NCBI GenBank assembly: GCA_039090855.1
Contig: CM077023.1
Coordinates: forward strand, 86,651,127-86,715,126
Source of the DNA: Macrothele yani
Taxonomy: Eukaryota; Arthropoda; Arachnida; Araneae; Macrothelidae
Direction: 5' to 3'
Length of the DNA stretch: 64,000 nt
Part shown: piece by piece, positions 53,736 to 64,000 of the stretch
Layout of the letters: every line of letters starts with the position of its first letter
How positions within the stretch are numbered: the stretch's first letter is position 1
Program-made: the position numbers and the translations under genes
Notes under the pieces: generated by a model
What the model was told of the DNA's origin: nothing
Database searches by the model: none
Seen by the model: only the letters and a program-made list of their open reading frames with translations

Positions 53736-54626
53736 TGAATTTTTTTTTTTCTATTAATGGGAGTGATTTATTCATTTTATTTTCCGTTCGAGTTTATTAT
53801 TTTTTTTAATACGTTTGTAATAATTTTATTTTTTCTGTAGGAGATCTTATCACAAATTAAGTATTTTTTCATCGTGATTTTTCGAAGCAACAGAATGCTT
53901 TGGAATTTGAGATCTCTTTTTTAACTAAAAATAACTTTCAATTATCTTTAAGAAAAGGTGAAATGTATTGTTTTATAGCATGATTTCACAAAACTTCTAA
54001 ATATAAAATTTACTCTTGTTTTTTGTCTTGAAGACTCCACAGACTGATATATAGAAATCGTACAAATCACCTATACAATAATTTAAGTACCCGGTTTCTT
54101 TCGGTAACATAATATATAATATCTAGTGCACGAAATGATGAGGGAGAAAAGAAGAAATATCCTGTGCCACAGTAGTCACAATTCATGCCATATACTATCC
54201 ACAATATCCGATCTCGCTACATAACCTCAAAATCAGATTCTTCGACAGACTATGGAAATTTAACAATTAATGAAACATCAAGTATTTTCGCAAATCTCTC
54301 CTATTATCGGAAATTTTTCGTCATATGGATACGAAAAAGTGCGGACGGAGTTTTTCCGTTAATATACGAAATAAAATGCGGAAACGTTTCTGAAAATTCA
54401 GAATTTTCCGTTAACACATCTTTAAAACGGCAGTTTACCGTCAATATAAGAAAGGAATTGCGAAAATGGTTCTGAAAATTTAGAATTTTCCTGAAGTACG
54501 AAAAATCTGTGAAATTTAGGTTTCTTTCCGTTATTTCACGGAAAAGGTTGTATCAGAAATGTGCTTTGTTAATTCACGAAAGGAATCACGAAAATTGGCT
54601 CGCGAATTTCAGATTTTTTTACAGTG
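53727..54626. mobile_element. Repeated DNA element of unknown type, copy 2
   Basis: Direct-orientation match to 44618-45515: GATGATGAATTTTTT at the start, CGTGATTTTTCGAAGCAAC, GGTACCCGGT-like and CCGTTAATATA motifs, and TTTTACAGTG at the end (54617-54626). The left ~360 bp of copy 1 is replaced here by mariner sequence. Short open frames inside are not conserved between the copies. Confidence 0.75.
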
Positions 54627-54641
54627 TCCATACCACTGATT

Positions 54642-54905
54642 CATAAGCAAGAACTAAAGGATGCATTGATTAAACACTTTTCTTTCAAGACTTAATGGTA
54701 AATTACTCTTCGAAATCGTGCTATTTCTTCCATTCACTCCATCGAAATTTGATGCTCCCAATAATTTCTTCATCGATGTGGCTCTTCCTTGATATTTTGC
54801 TCCAATATACTTAAAATCAAGACGCTAGTTACTTCTAAATTTGCCCCAGCAATCTCGTAGTTTTCAGTTCTTGTAAAAGCATTGTACACCAATTTTGTTT
54901 TCTAT
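54642..54905 (-). mobile_element. RTE LINE fragment, old
   Basis: AGGATGCATTGATTAAACAC, TTTCTTCATCGATGTGGCTC and TTCTTGTAAAAGCATTGTAC align to the middle of the RTE reverse transcriptase (29930-30170), with many substitutions. Confidence 0.85.
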
Positions 54906-54909
54906 GAAA

Positions 54910-57900
54910 AAAAAACATAAATAGGTACATCAGTAATATATCTATTTCTTCACTCCATTACTATGTTGCAAGAGATTAACAAATCAAAATAGACGATTTT
55001 TTTCAGAATGGCAGTGAAAAGAAAAATTAGTGAACTTTGCAAATGTAAAACCGCTTGCCAAACAAGTGTTGCCAGTGGTTAGATATTTCTGCCATTCGAA
55101 TAAGAATATGATCACTTCATGGTGTTTTTCGGTGAATGCTTTATCTATTCGATACAGCGGCAACAGTTATCTAGAATGGTTTGCGCTACAAACATGAAAG
55201 GCAAGTCACAGCGTTTACTAATATGATCGTCTTACTTCCCCAGTGCTGTCATTATGAGGGCCTCTTCCTGTCACCTGGGAGAAAACTATTCCGTTATTCC
55301 TGCACTCGCTAATTAATCAACAAGAGATGCATTAGATATTGAATCGGAAGAACACTTTTAGTAACTTACCCGAATATACTATGTGCTTAGCTTCACAGCT
55401 TCTTTAACAGCAATCGTTTGACATGCTCGATTTTCCCACTTATACGTGTTGAAACACGTCATCTACCAGGCTTTCTTAGTTTCATAGCAAGGAAGGGGTG
55501 TGGCAGTGCTCAAGACATTTAAGAACAAGCTCCTTATTATAAGGAACTTCCATGATGACTAAATTACGTTTCATAAAAATAAGTAAAACACACATATTAA
55601 TTTAGGATATCATGATTAGTACAAATGAATTTGCTTTGGGAATGATCAGTATGTTCTTTAAAACTTTTGTAAAAATACTAAATGAAGATTGGCATCACTT
55701 CTACATATTAAGCAATCGAGTGTTGCATGATGTGAAACTGGTATTTCCATAACAGTAAGAAAATTAAATCCTTAAGTATCTGGTGTCATAAGGTTTTCTA
55801 TTAGAACTTCAAAGCATAAAACATCCCTGAAAATTACAGAAATGTCTTACGTTGAGAAGCTTTGAGTGAAATTGCTTAAACAGTTCCTAAAGAATACCGG
55901 TGCCTCATTAGTATGTCAAAAATGGTGCGCTGAGGGTGCTTTGCCATATCAGTTCAAGAAATAATGTGATTTTATGCATCTATGGTAAATTTCTGATGGA
56001 AATCCTTAAATTGCAGGTTTTAGAATCAGAATAGTCCAAATCCAGTTGGCTATTTTTATGCCTTATGGGTTGCTAATTCATTACATTCCCAACTCGTTTC
56101 AAATCAAAAGGAACTTAATTCATATATTGCTTAGACATCATGCTAGTTGCGCATCATTCCTGTCATGATGTCTCTATGGAAATGAAAACTTCCTTTCGTA
56201 CAATCAAGAAAAATTAAGCATCCGTATAAACATGATGCGTTCATATAAAAATAATATGTAGAACCGAGAAACGCATGTACGAAATGATATTAGCATCAAT
56301 GTGATTAAGTTGACATCTGAAGGCTATCAAAATCTATATCGCAATGTATCTTAAAAATGCCTATTTGTTCCTAAAAGCAACAAATAGTTTTAAATTAAGC
56401 ATCCGAGAAACATAATTTTGTCATTTAAAAAATAAATGAGAGCTACTGGAAAAAATATATGCAGACTTTTCCACGCTATATCATTTTCCATCTGAACCAG
56501 CACCAGCAGAAAACGGGCCTGACCTTAGTTACTCTGCAACAAATTTTTGCATTACATTTTTTATGTTTAAAATAGTCAATGAGTTACACCATGCATTAAA
56601 AAGATAGATTTAAGAAAAGTTGTAAATTATTAGTTGGTTTTAAATATTGACTTCCGATTTTATTCTGAGAGCTGTTATCAGTGAATTCTCTTTTAAAGCA
56701 TCTAAACATTTGTTTTGCTAGTGGCTGAGATATTTTTCTGTAATAATTTAAGAATTTTGTATGTTTTACTAATTAAATTATGTACAAATATCAATGTTGG
56801 TGTTACACTAATTTTTGTTTTGTTATGTAGAACATGTCAGTATAAGTACTAGAATGCTAGATGTTAAATGAGAATAACATATCTTTGAATTTTGCTGTTT
56901 GAAAAGATAAGAACTGACATCTTAACGTGACATATTTGTTTAATGGCGGGTTGTATACCTGGTGATATACTTTTTCGAAACGGTTGTGCAATTTTGTTCT
57001 AAATCTTTTATTTTCAAGGATATGTGTATACTTTAGAATATGTTTTTATTCAAAATATCAAAAAGAGAGACGCTTTTCACGATATAAGCTCGTTTTCAAA
57101 TAAATGTTTCTTCTGCAAACTAATTCATGAAAGCAGCCAAATCTCAAGGCGAAGGACTTCCTTTGAAAGTAAGTAAACTACGAAATGGAACTAACGAAGT
57201 ACTTATCTCCCAGTTTTGCATGAGCATTGCAAGATTAGAGTGAAACAAGATTTTTAGAAACCTTTGCTGTTAGATTACACCCTCTTTGAGAGGGGCTCAT
57301 AATTTACTTAGTTTTTCCATTTCCAGTTTTGTTGGAATATAATATTTCGTATATTGTACTTAAAAAGAAAAGAAATAAAAGGTTTCTGAAAAATGCAATT
57401 AAACAAAAAGACAGAGAGTGAGAATTCCTGGAATATGTGTCTTTGTGCAATTTTTCCAGCACACTTTAGTAAAAAACGCAGCAGTCGAATTCTGCTTGCA
57501 CATAAAGTAGGGATAAATTGTTTTTAACAATATGCTGAGAGATACACCTTTAAATGCTAGTGAATGCGGCGGAAGAAATGGGCTACATAAAAAGAATTGA
57601 CTCTTATTTATCAATAGAAGTGAAAGGCGGTGTTCTCCAACTTACTGTTAGATATAGAGATTATCACACAAATAGACCAACTTCTTGAAGCTGCCTTCAC
57701 CTTTAAAAAGAAGTATTGTACCCTCAAAAGTGAAAAGCTGTTTAGACAAAAACTACTGTTGAAGTGTCAGAAGAAGTAGCAAAATGAAAATACCTGTAAA
57801 TTTCAAATGAAGTCTACATTTTCTAGGACTGTCACTATAAATACTGCTCACTTTATTGTTACCTGATATGCCACTATGCTTTGTTTTATTCTCTTCTTTT

Positions 57901-60900
57901 ATTGATTCACAACGACAAGTATCGTTTGTTTTACTTTGTTTGACATAAAAATATATTTTATTTTGTTATTGAAAGTCCTTGCTTTTGAAGTTCGGATCTA
58001 CACTTTTGTTATCAGCTGGTTATTAAATAAATGTTGTAAAATATGTTATCGCCCAATGGTATTGGCTGCTAAAACTGTGACTCAGAAACTTTTAGACTTG
58101 TCACAACACTGCCACTGTATCAGTTTTCGTTTCTCAAATTCACCTAGAGACAAAAACACATATAACGGACTCGCGTAATTTCATATTAATTCCATAGAAA
58201 GCTAAACCGAATCCTTTCTATTAGAATCCTCACTATTATGAAGAATCCATAGTCTTTGAATCTGTTTCCTTCCTTTTGAAGAATTTCACACAAATTTTTG
58301 AATAGGTCTTTGGTTTGCTGGTAATAAACACTTGGTAATGAAACAAGCGCACACGATTTAAAAATTTTAACAAAATATTAAAAGTTACAAAGCAATGACA
58401 ATACCCATAATATGAAAAAAAAACTGTAGTAAACCAATTAACAGATCATGACGGTTGCTAAAAGCATCAGGAGCATATTTTCTAGAAAGGCGTTACAGAA
58501 AGATATAAAAGGAATGTGCTCCAAATATAATGAAAGCTTTTCCACTTATTCATAGTGTGTCCTAAATCTTATTGAATTCTTATCAGTGACGAAAAACTAT
58601 CAAAATGTGTTCCATGTGGTTTTTGCAGGGTAAAATACAATATATTGAAAAGTTAGATTATCGTAAAATACGATTTTCTGATAGATATGTAAATGTCACA
58701 GCATATGTGTATGTAATATCCAAAGGATATTTTTAGAAAGCGTATAATAATTGAAAATCTGATATTCAAGAATTTTAATGAAGGTAAAATGTATATACTG
58801 GCGTGTATTAATGCATGATGAACAGCAAGCAAAGGTTGTAAAAGTCATAAACATTTCGAGGTTTATATTACCGTCTACTGCCTACGTCCATAGACAGTTT
58901 ATTATTGATATTTATTCTCCATTTCGTGATACTGTAAATCATGTTTTATTAGAGAAACAATTTTCGTGGAAAATCGTTTTGTTCAGTTCATATTTCAGAA
59001 ATGTTTTCCATTTGTGTTTAGATATACAAAAGCGCAAAATGCAGTAAGACGCTGTTATTCTTACAATAAATGCTGTGATCCAATGTTGAAGTGTATCCTT
59101 CCAAAAAATACGTATGTACAGTTTTATGTCGAAATGTTATTATGCAGTACGTTTTCTGTCCAATTCATTTGTTGCATATTTTCTGTGATTAAACTTAGAA
59201 GGTGGTTAAAAAGTTCTGGCTCATGTGATTTATTTGCATATTTTGTTACTGATTGGCACATATATGTATTCCAAAATGCAAACACATTTATTTTACAATC
59301 AACAATAACACGTAAGTTTTTCCGTACTTGAATATGTCAAACGTCCAGATTGGGGGAATAAGACAAAATTAGCTTTTTATGTTTTTAATTCTTAAAATTT
59401 TCTAAAATCGTTTCTTGAGCACCGTGAATAAAAATTCTATTAATTGTTCTGCATGAAAGGTTAATTTCTTTACATATGAGTATACTTTAAATAATCATAG
59501 AAATTCTAATGATACATTTTTTGACTTTTACTTAACTCTTTTCCTTGCCTTTATAAAATCAGTTCATTTTGTTCAAGATGTAAACATTTAGAATACGCTA
59601 TACAAGAAAAGAGTAAAACACTGACCATAAAATTTTTGTAAAGCTGCAAATATGACCAACATAGGTCACGTTTTTCATCTCACAGATATGCAGGTTACAC
59701 CAAAAGTCCAGAAACGGAAATAATGATGGAAAATTGCGATGAATGGGAAAAAATGTCATGTAGATGCAGTAAGATTAGAATGAGAAATTTAATGCATCAA
59801 AGTTCAATGTTACCGATTACCATGGTACGGATTAGCAAAATCTTGATCTCCATATCCAAGACCACACGCCTGTAGGCAGTCCCTTGAAATCTGTACGATT
59901 GAAGAAAACAAATGAACAAATTGTAAAACAAATATTTATTAAATAAAAATCATAACAGATAACTTTTTTCAAGATGAACCAGTCTCACAGAAATATATCA
60001 AGACAATGCAGAACTAGAAGAATGAAGATACTGAGTTGCCAATGAAAATATGCAAAATATGGTTGTGACGGTCTGCAGAACAGGTACGGGCCAACCAGAA
60101 ATTCCAGACACAGCGAAGTGCACATAACTAAAATTGTACGATGAAGCAGTTTCAGAAAACATAAAGGAAGCCTTTCATCGCCCGTGTTGTAAAAATGTGG
60201 TGCTATAACGAAAAGCGTCATATAAATGCATAAGAGCACTAGATGTTTCTTTGGTGGTCCATGTCTAAGTGATTCCGTTTTCCCAAGCAAAAGTCAACAC
60301 ACTAAATATCTAAACAATATGGAATTTAATACTGATAGATTTCTGTGACTAGCATTTTACTTCGAATCCGCAGTAAAATATCACACGGATACGGATCAAG
60401 TAACTGAAAAAGAAAATGTACTGCACGATAATTGCAAGCAAAGAAGTACTGAGCGTAGAAACGACATAGATGGTAAACGATATATTATGTCGAAAGCTCC
60501 AATAACTTTCAAACTGTAGTTATATCATACAGCTCTGCTTGTGCAATGCGATACATAATTAAAGAAAGACATATTTGCATAGATCATACGCGCATGAATC
60601 CTTTATTATTTCTCGCAAAGTTTTGCAATTATTTCCGTGTTCAAGAATTTCCCTACAAATCCTAAATTATGAAATTCTTTACCGTCTTTTAAAACAATTT
60701 ATTATAGTAGTAAAAGTCGTACACAGAAATGTTTTGGAGATGGAGCAATTGTGATAGCATTTTATTGCAGTTGTAAACTTTCTAGAAATCTCGATGGGGT
60801 AAATAATTTCAAGGACGGTTAGTTGGTGAATATTCGCTAGATCGTCAACTATAATTTTCATAAAATCTTTGAAACTCGGAATAAAATGCTTAGGGGCGAA

Positions 60901-63900
60901 TGAAGAGCTACCCAAAAGGCCACTGTTATTCTGTCCGTCTGTTTAGGACCCTCTCTTGAACAAACAGGGCAAAGAAAGCTCAATGTATACAGCTCACGCC
61001 ATTCTGTCTTCTTGGAAACCTCTACGGAACAAATAATATGAGATGTCGGAATTTATAATACTTATTAATTTCTTTGAGAATGTAGCGACTCAATGAACGC
61101 ATTACACTGATTCTCAAGCAGTGCTCGTTCAGAAGATTTGAACTTACCCAAAAACGTTCACCTTCGTATAGCCACTGTTTAGTACATTAGTGTAATAAGT
61201 TGACCCAAATGGTGTGTGTTATATCATCAAACAGTTGTCAAACAGTTGTAAAGCTTGTTGTACGAAAGGTATGCTGACACTTTTTCCTGATCATGACCAA
61301 ACAGGTCAGTTTTCCCGAATTGCAGATTACAATTCTTATTTCGTTGAATACGCTGGAAATAGAACAGTTATAATAATAGCTTTCACGGGTTGTAGGATTA
61401 TTGCGTTTAAGGTTTAACTTCTCTTAAAGTTTAGGGAATTAACTTCATTTTGATACCCGGACTATTTTAGTTCGTTCGTAATATTTGAAATACTTAATTA
61501 AGCATGGAATTCACTTTCAAGATAGCCGCCAGGATTCAAAAACAACAGAATGCTGCTTTAGCAGCTCACGGAATAGAATTCATTCAACGATTTCGTACAA
61601 CATACGTTGACCCTTATCTCTCTTCATACAGCGTGTAACTTTCTGTAAAATTGATCAGTATAATCTAGTTCTAACAGTATCGCCCTTAAATTAATACAAA
61701 ATCGCTCTGCTCATCGAATATAATCTGCACGTTGAATATCGCTCTTTACATCGGCCTCTCTCTCAACATTCCTTATCAGCATTGCACCCTAGCTCAGAAC
61801 ACTCAATAAGTTTTATTCACCTTTGATTGCACTTTGATCCACTGTCAGGCTGCTAAGTTTAAGCTCGTCGAAGAAACTTTGTGGCGTTAATTCAGAAAAC
61901 ATTAAAGAGAAGAAACCAAATTTACATAAGAACACATAAACTCGAAAGAAAGGTTAAATTAGACGTATACGTCACAGTAAAGATAGCTACATTGGAGGGA
62001 AAAGGCACAGTACATATCTTGGTATCACAAAGTGCGGTATTCAGGCGGAAAGTAATTGTAGAACGGCGCACGGTGGAGATAATCCATCTACTCCAGAGTG
62101 AAAACAAAATTATGAAATTATGCAGCATTCTGGTCTGCCTAAGACCAACGATTAATATCCAACGACTAACCTTCTTTAGAGGACATGATGCCATCTGTAA
62201 CAATTAGAATAGTCGTTTAAGTGGCCATCCGTGAAATCACTCGCACCGTGGTGTTATTTTTACCACTCGGAACTTCATCAAGTCCTCCAAAACCGCTTAC
62301 CACTGTACCCATATAAAATTCAGCTTCTTTACGCCGTTCTATATATCCCATGACAACACTCGACGGCTGATATTTGCTGTCTACATGGTAAATCTCTTCT
62401 AAGAGGCAGCTGGTTTACTGAAGTAGATTGAATTTTCAGATGAATCCTCTTTTGTTGGAGCTTTATACACAAATTCTATGAAATTATAATATAACAATGT
62501 TCTGTGGAATTTTATAATATAAAATTATAATATTCTATAGAATTCAAGTATACTCAGAATCTTACTGTGAACTGAAAATAAAACAAGGAGTTGCACATGT
62601 TATGCATCATTTCCATGACTTAATCCAAAGATTTATTTTACTGCAATTTATTCCGACACCATAATCACTCCTAAAATGTTTGTTCTCACGAAAATTTCCA
62701 TGAATACGCTTCTTCAGAGGACATGATGCCATCTGTAACATTTGAATTGGTTTTCATTTGTCGCTAATACAGCATGTTTGGGATAGTTTTGGAAACCATC
62801 CACAGGTCACCTGCAACCAGCGCAGGCAACAATTTCACTGCAAGACCAAGTTCAGGAAGCGGGGTGAGTTGTGCTACAGCCTGCTATCTGACTGCATTAC
62901 CAACAAAGAAGGTTTTTTGACGTACTGGTGCACCCCAGGTAACCATTTAATTGGCGCGTTAGAATTTTCATTTGCTCTGAGAATGCTGCAACGTCTTCCT
63001 TGCCTTCTAAGTTCGCTTGCTCTAAAGTTTCTGTGTGTTGCAATTTTATGTTCCATGTTCCAAAGGGCATAATCTACTACTGTATAATTCTACTACTACG
63101 AGAAAACTACTTGCTTATTATTTCGTTGTATGTCTTCCGTAATCACAAAACACAGAGAACTTCTCTGAGATTGTCTACATGAAGCCCCAGTCAGACTTCA
63201 AAATCTTCTATAATCCAACTTTTATAAGGTAATATTGCTGTGAAGAAAAGTTGAGCTTCACAAAACCAGCATGAAAACCTCTAAGACTGCATCAACTATT
63301 TTTGCAATTGAAAGAACACTAAAGGTCGTACGTACTACGTACATTAGATTCGCTAATAGAAATATTGTATTGAAACCCATAAAACCATTACGATTTAACA
63401 CCGAGTTCATCCATCGGACAACAAAAATGTTTCACTCATTTTTTAACTAAGCACATGATCCGTGATGTGGGAAATTTATTTCGTGTCATGTCTCCCTCAT
63501 TGCAATAATCTTAAAATTATATTGCTTATATTGAATTTGAGTACTTTAAATAGGTTTCATTTGGTTCACATTTCGTCCAGAGCAATTTTTTATTGAAAAA
63601 GTTTGTCCATACTTTTCTGCATATCGATTATACCTTTCAACAATTACAGTACGATTAAGCTTTAATTCTTCTCACAAATGTATTTCATAAATAGTGATAG
63701 TTACCATGTGGCTGCCATGTGCAATCAGTTTTTAGGATGTGCGTTTATTTCATCGGAACGATGTGGCCGGGGGTTTTTTCGGTTCAGAATTTGTATTTTC
63801 TAATTTTGTGATCTTTGCATTTTATTAGTGCGCATTAACAGGCATTAATAAAATGCAAAGATCATGTGGGTATTTGTTTAACTTTATTGCCATGATAATA

Positions 63901-64000
63901 GCTTTGGTATCTTACTACCAAATTATATTCCTCACAGAATCGTTACTGGACTGTTTCATTTAAAATATACACACGAGATACTCTTCCACAGAAGCACTTG
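54910..64000. other. Repeat-poor non-coding DNA
   Basis: About 9 kb of AT-rich sequence in which I recognise no transposon, SINE, tRNA or gene. It contains a short duplicated motif (62173 and 62711) and a perfect 18-bp hairpin (63810-63863). The scattered open frames have no recognisable motifs. Confidence 0.5.
63810..63863. repeat. Perfect 18-bp hairpin with 18-nt loop
   Basis: GATCTTTGCATTTTATTA (63810-63827) and its exact reverse complement at 63846-63863. The arms contain an ATGCAAAG octamer-like site. Confidence 0.85.

Noticed and set aside
54185..54475. 96-codon open frame
   Set aside because: It lies within the repeated element, and the matching part of copy 1 does not keep it open.
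57991..58002. TTCGGATCTACA, 12 bases matching the reverse complement of miR-10, a Hox-cluster microRNA
   Set aside because: The match stops before the seed region, no hairpin is evident, and miR-10 is expected on the Scr side of Dfd, not on this side.

Overview
The window is eukaryotic, AT-rich and almost free of genes. Its only recognisable host gene is the terminal, homeodomain-bearing exon of a Hox4/Deformed (Dfd) gene at 39724-40220 on the + strand. The homeobox type, a very long upstream intron, and the mixture of RTE LINEs, tRNA-derived SINEs, mariner/Tc1, hAT, MULE-like and Penelope-like elements point to an arthropod. A chelicerate seems more likely than a fly-like insect, because the homeodomain keeps FHFNRYL and HALCLSERQ, but this is only an inference. 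The first Dfd exon (with its YPWM motif) was not found, so most or all of 1-39723 is probably Dfd intron.

Layout. 1-5.3 kb: AT-rich DNA, a 145-bp tandem repeat, and a SINE split by a solo LTR. 5.3-6.65 kb: a dead mariner with exact ends. 7-11.1 kb: a SINE split by a MITE, another SINE, and nested hAT-like elements. 12.2-18.1 kb: four Tc1-type elements in a row, the last intact (340-aa transposase, identical 29-bp inverted repeats). 18.6-24.3 kb: a SINE-rich zone with a foldback and the first copy of a miniature LTR element. 25.2-27.0 kb: an inverted pair of Penelope-like fragments carrying a second copy of that LTR element. 29.4-32.7 kb: a near full-length RTE LINE. 33-36.6 kb: more SINEs. 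37.1-39.05 kb: a truncated RTE LINE ending about 0.7 kb before the Dfd exon. 40.2-44 kb: probable Dfd 3' UTR and intergenic DNA. 44.3-54.9 kb: a repeat present twice, a MULE-like element, a hAT-type element, a second mariner and RTE scraps. 54.9-64 kb: about 9 kb in which I recognise no transposon or gene.

The most interesting find is a 573-590 bp TRIM-like LTR element, present twice on opposite strands (21161-21733 and 25298-25887). Each ~162-bp LTR contains a 73-nt tRNA-like cloverleaf with A and B boxes. The element has a primer binding site complementary to tRNA-Lys, a G-rich polypurine tract and 4-bp target duplications. A 648-bp solo LTR at 3564-4211 has nearly the same terminal nucleotides and also makes a 4-bp duplication, so it may mark the larger family that mobilises the TRIM. 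The arrangement resembles the plant Cassandra TRIMs, which carry 5S rRNA in their LTRs, but with a tRNA-like module instead.

Apart from Dfd, essentially every coding trace belongs to a mobile element. The many nested insertions (LTR in SINE, MITE in SINE, TRIM in Penelope repeat, hAT in hAT-like, RTE in RTE tail, SINE in tandem repeat) give a relative insertion history and exact target duplications.
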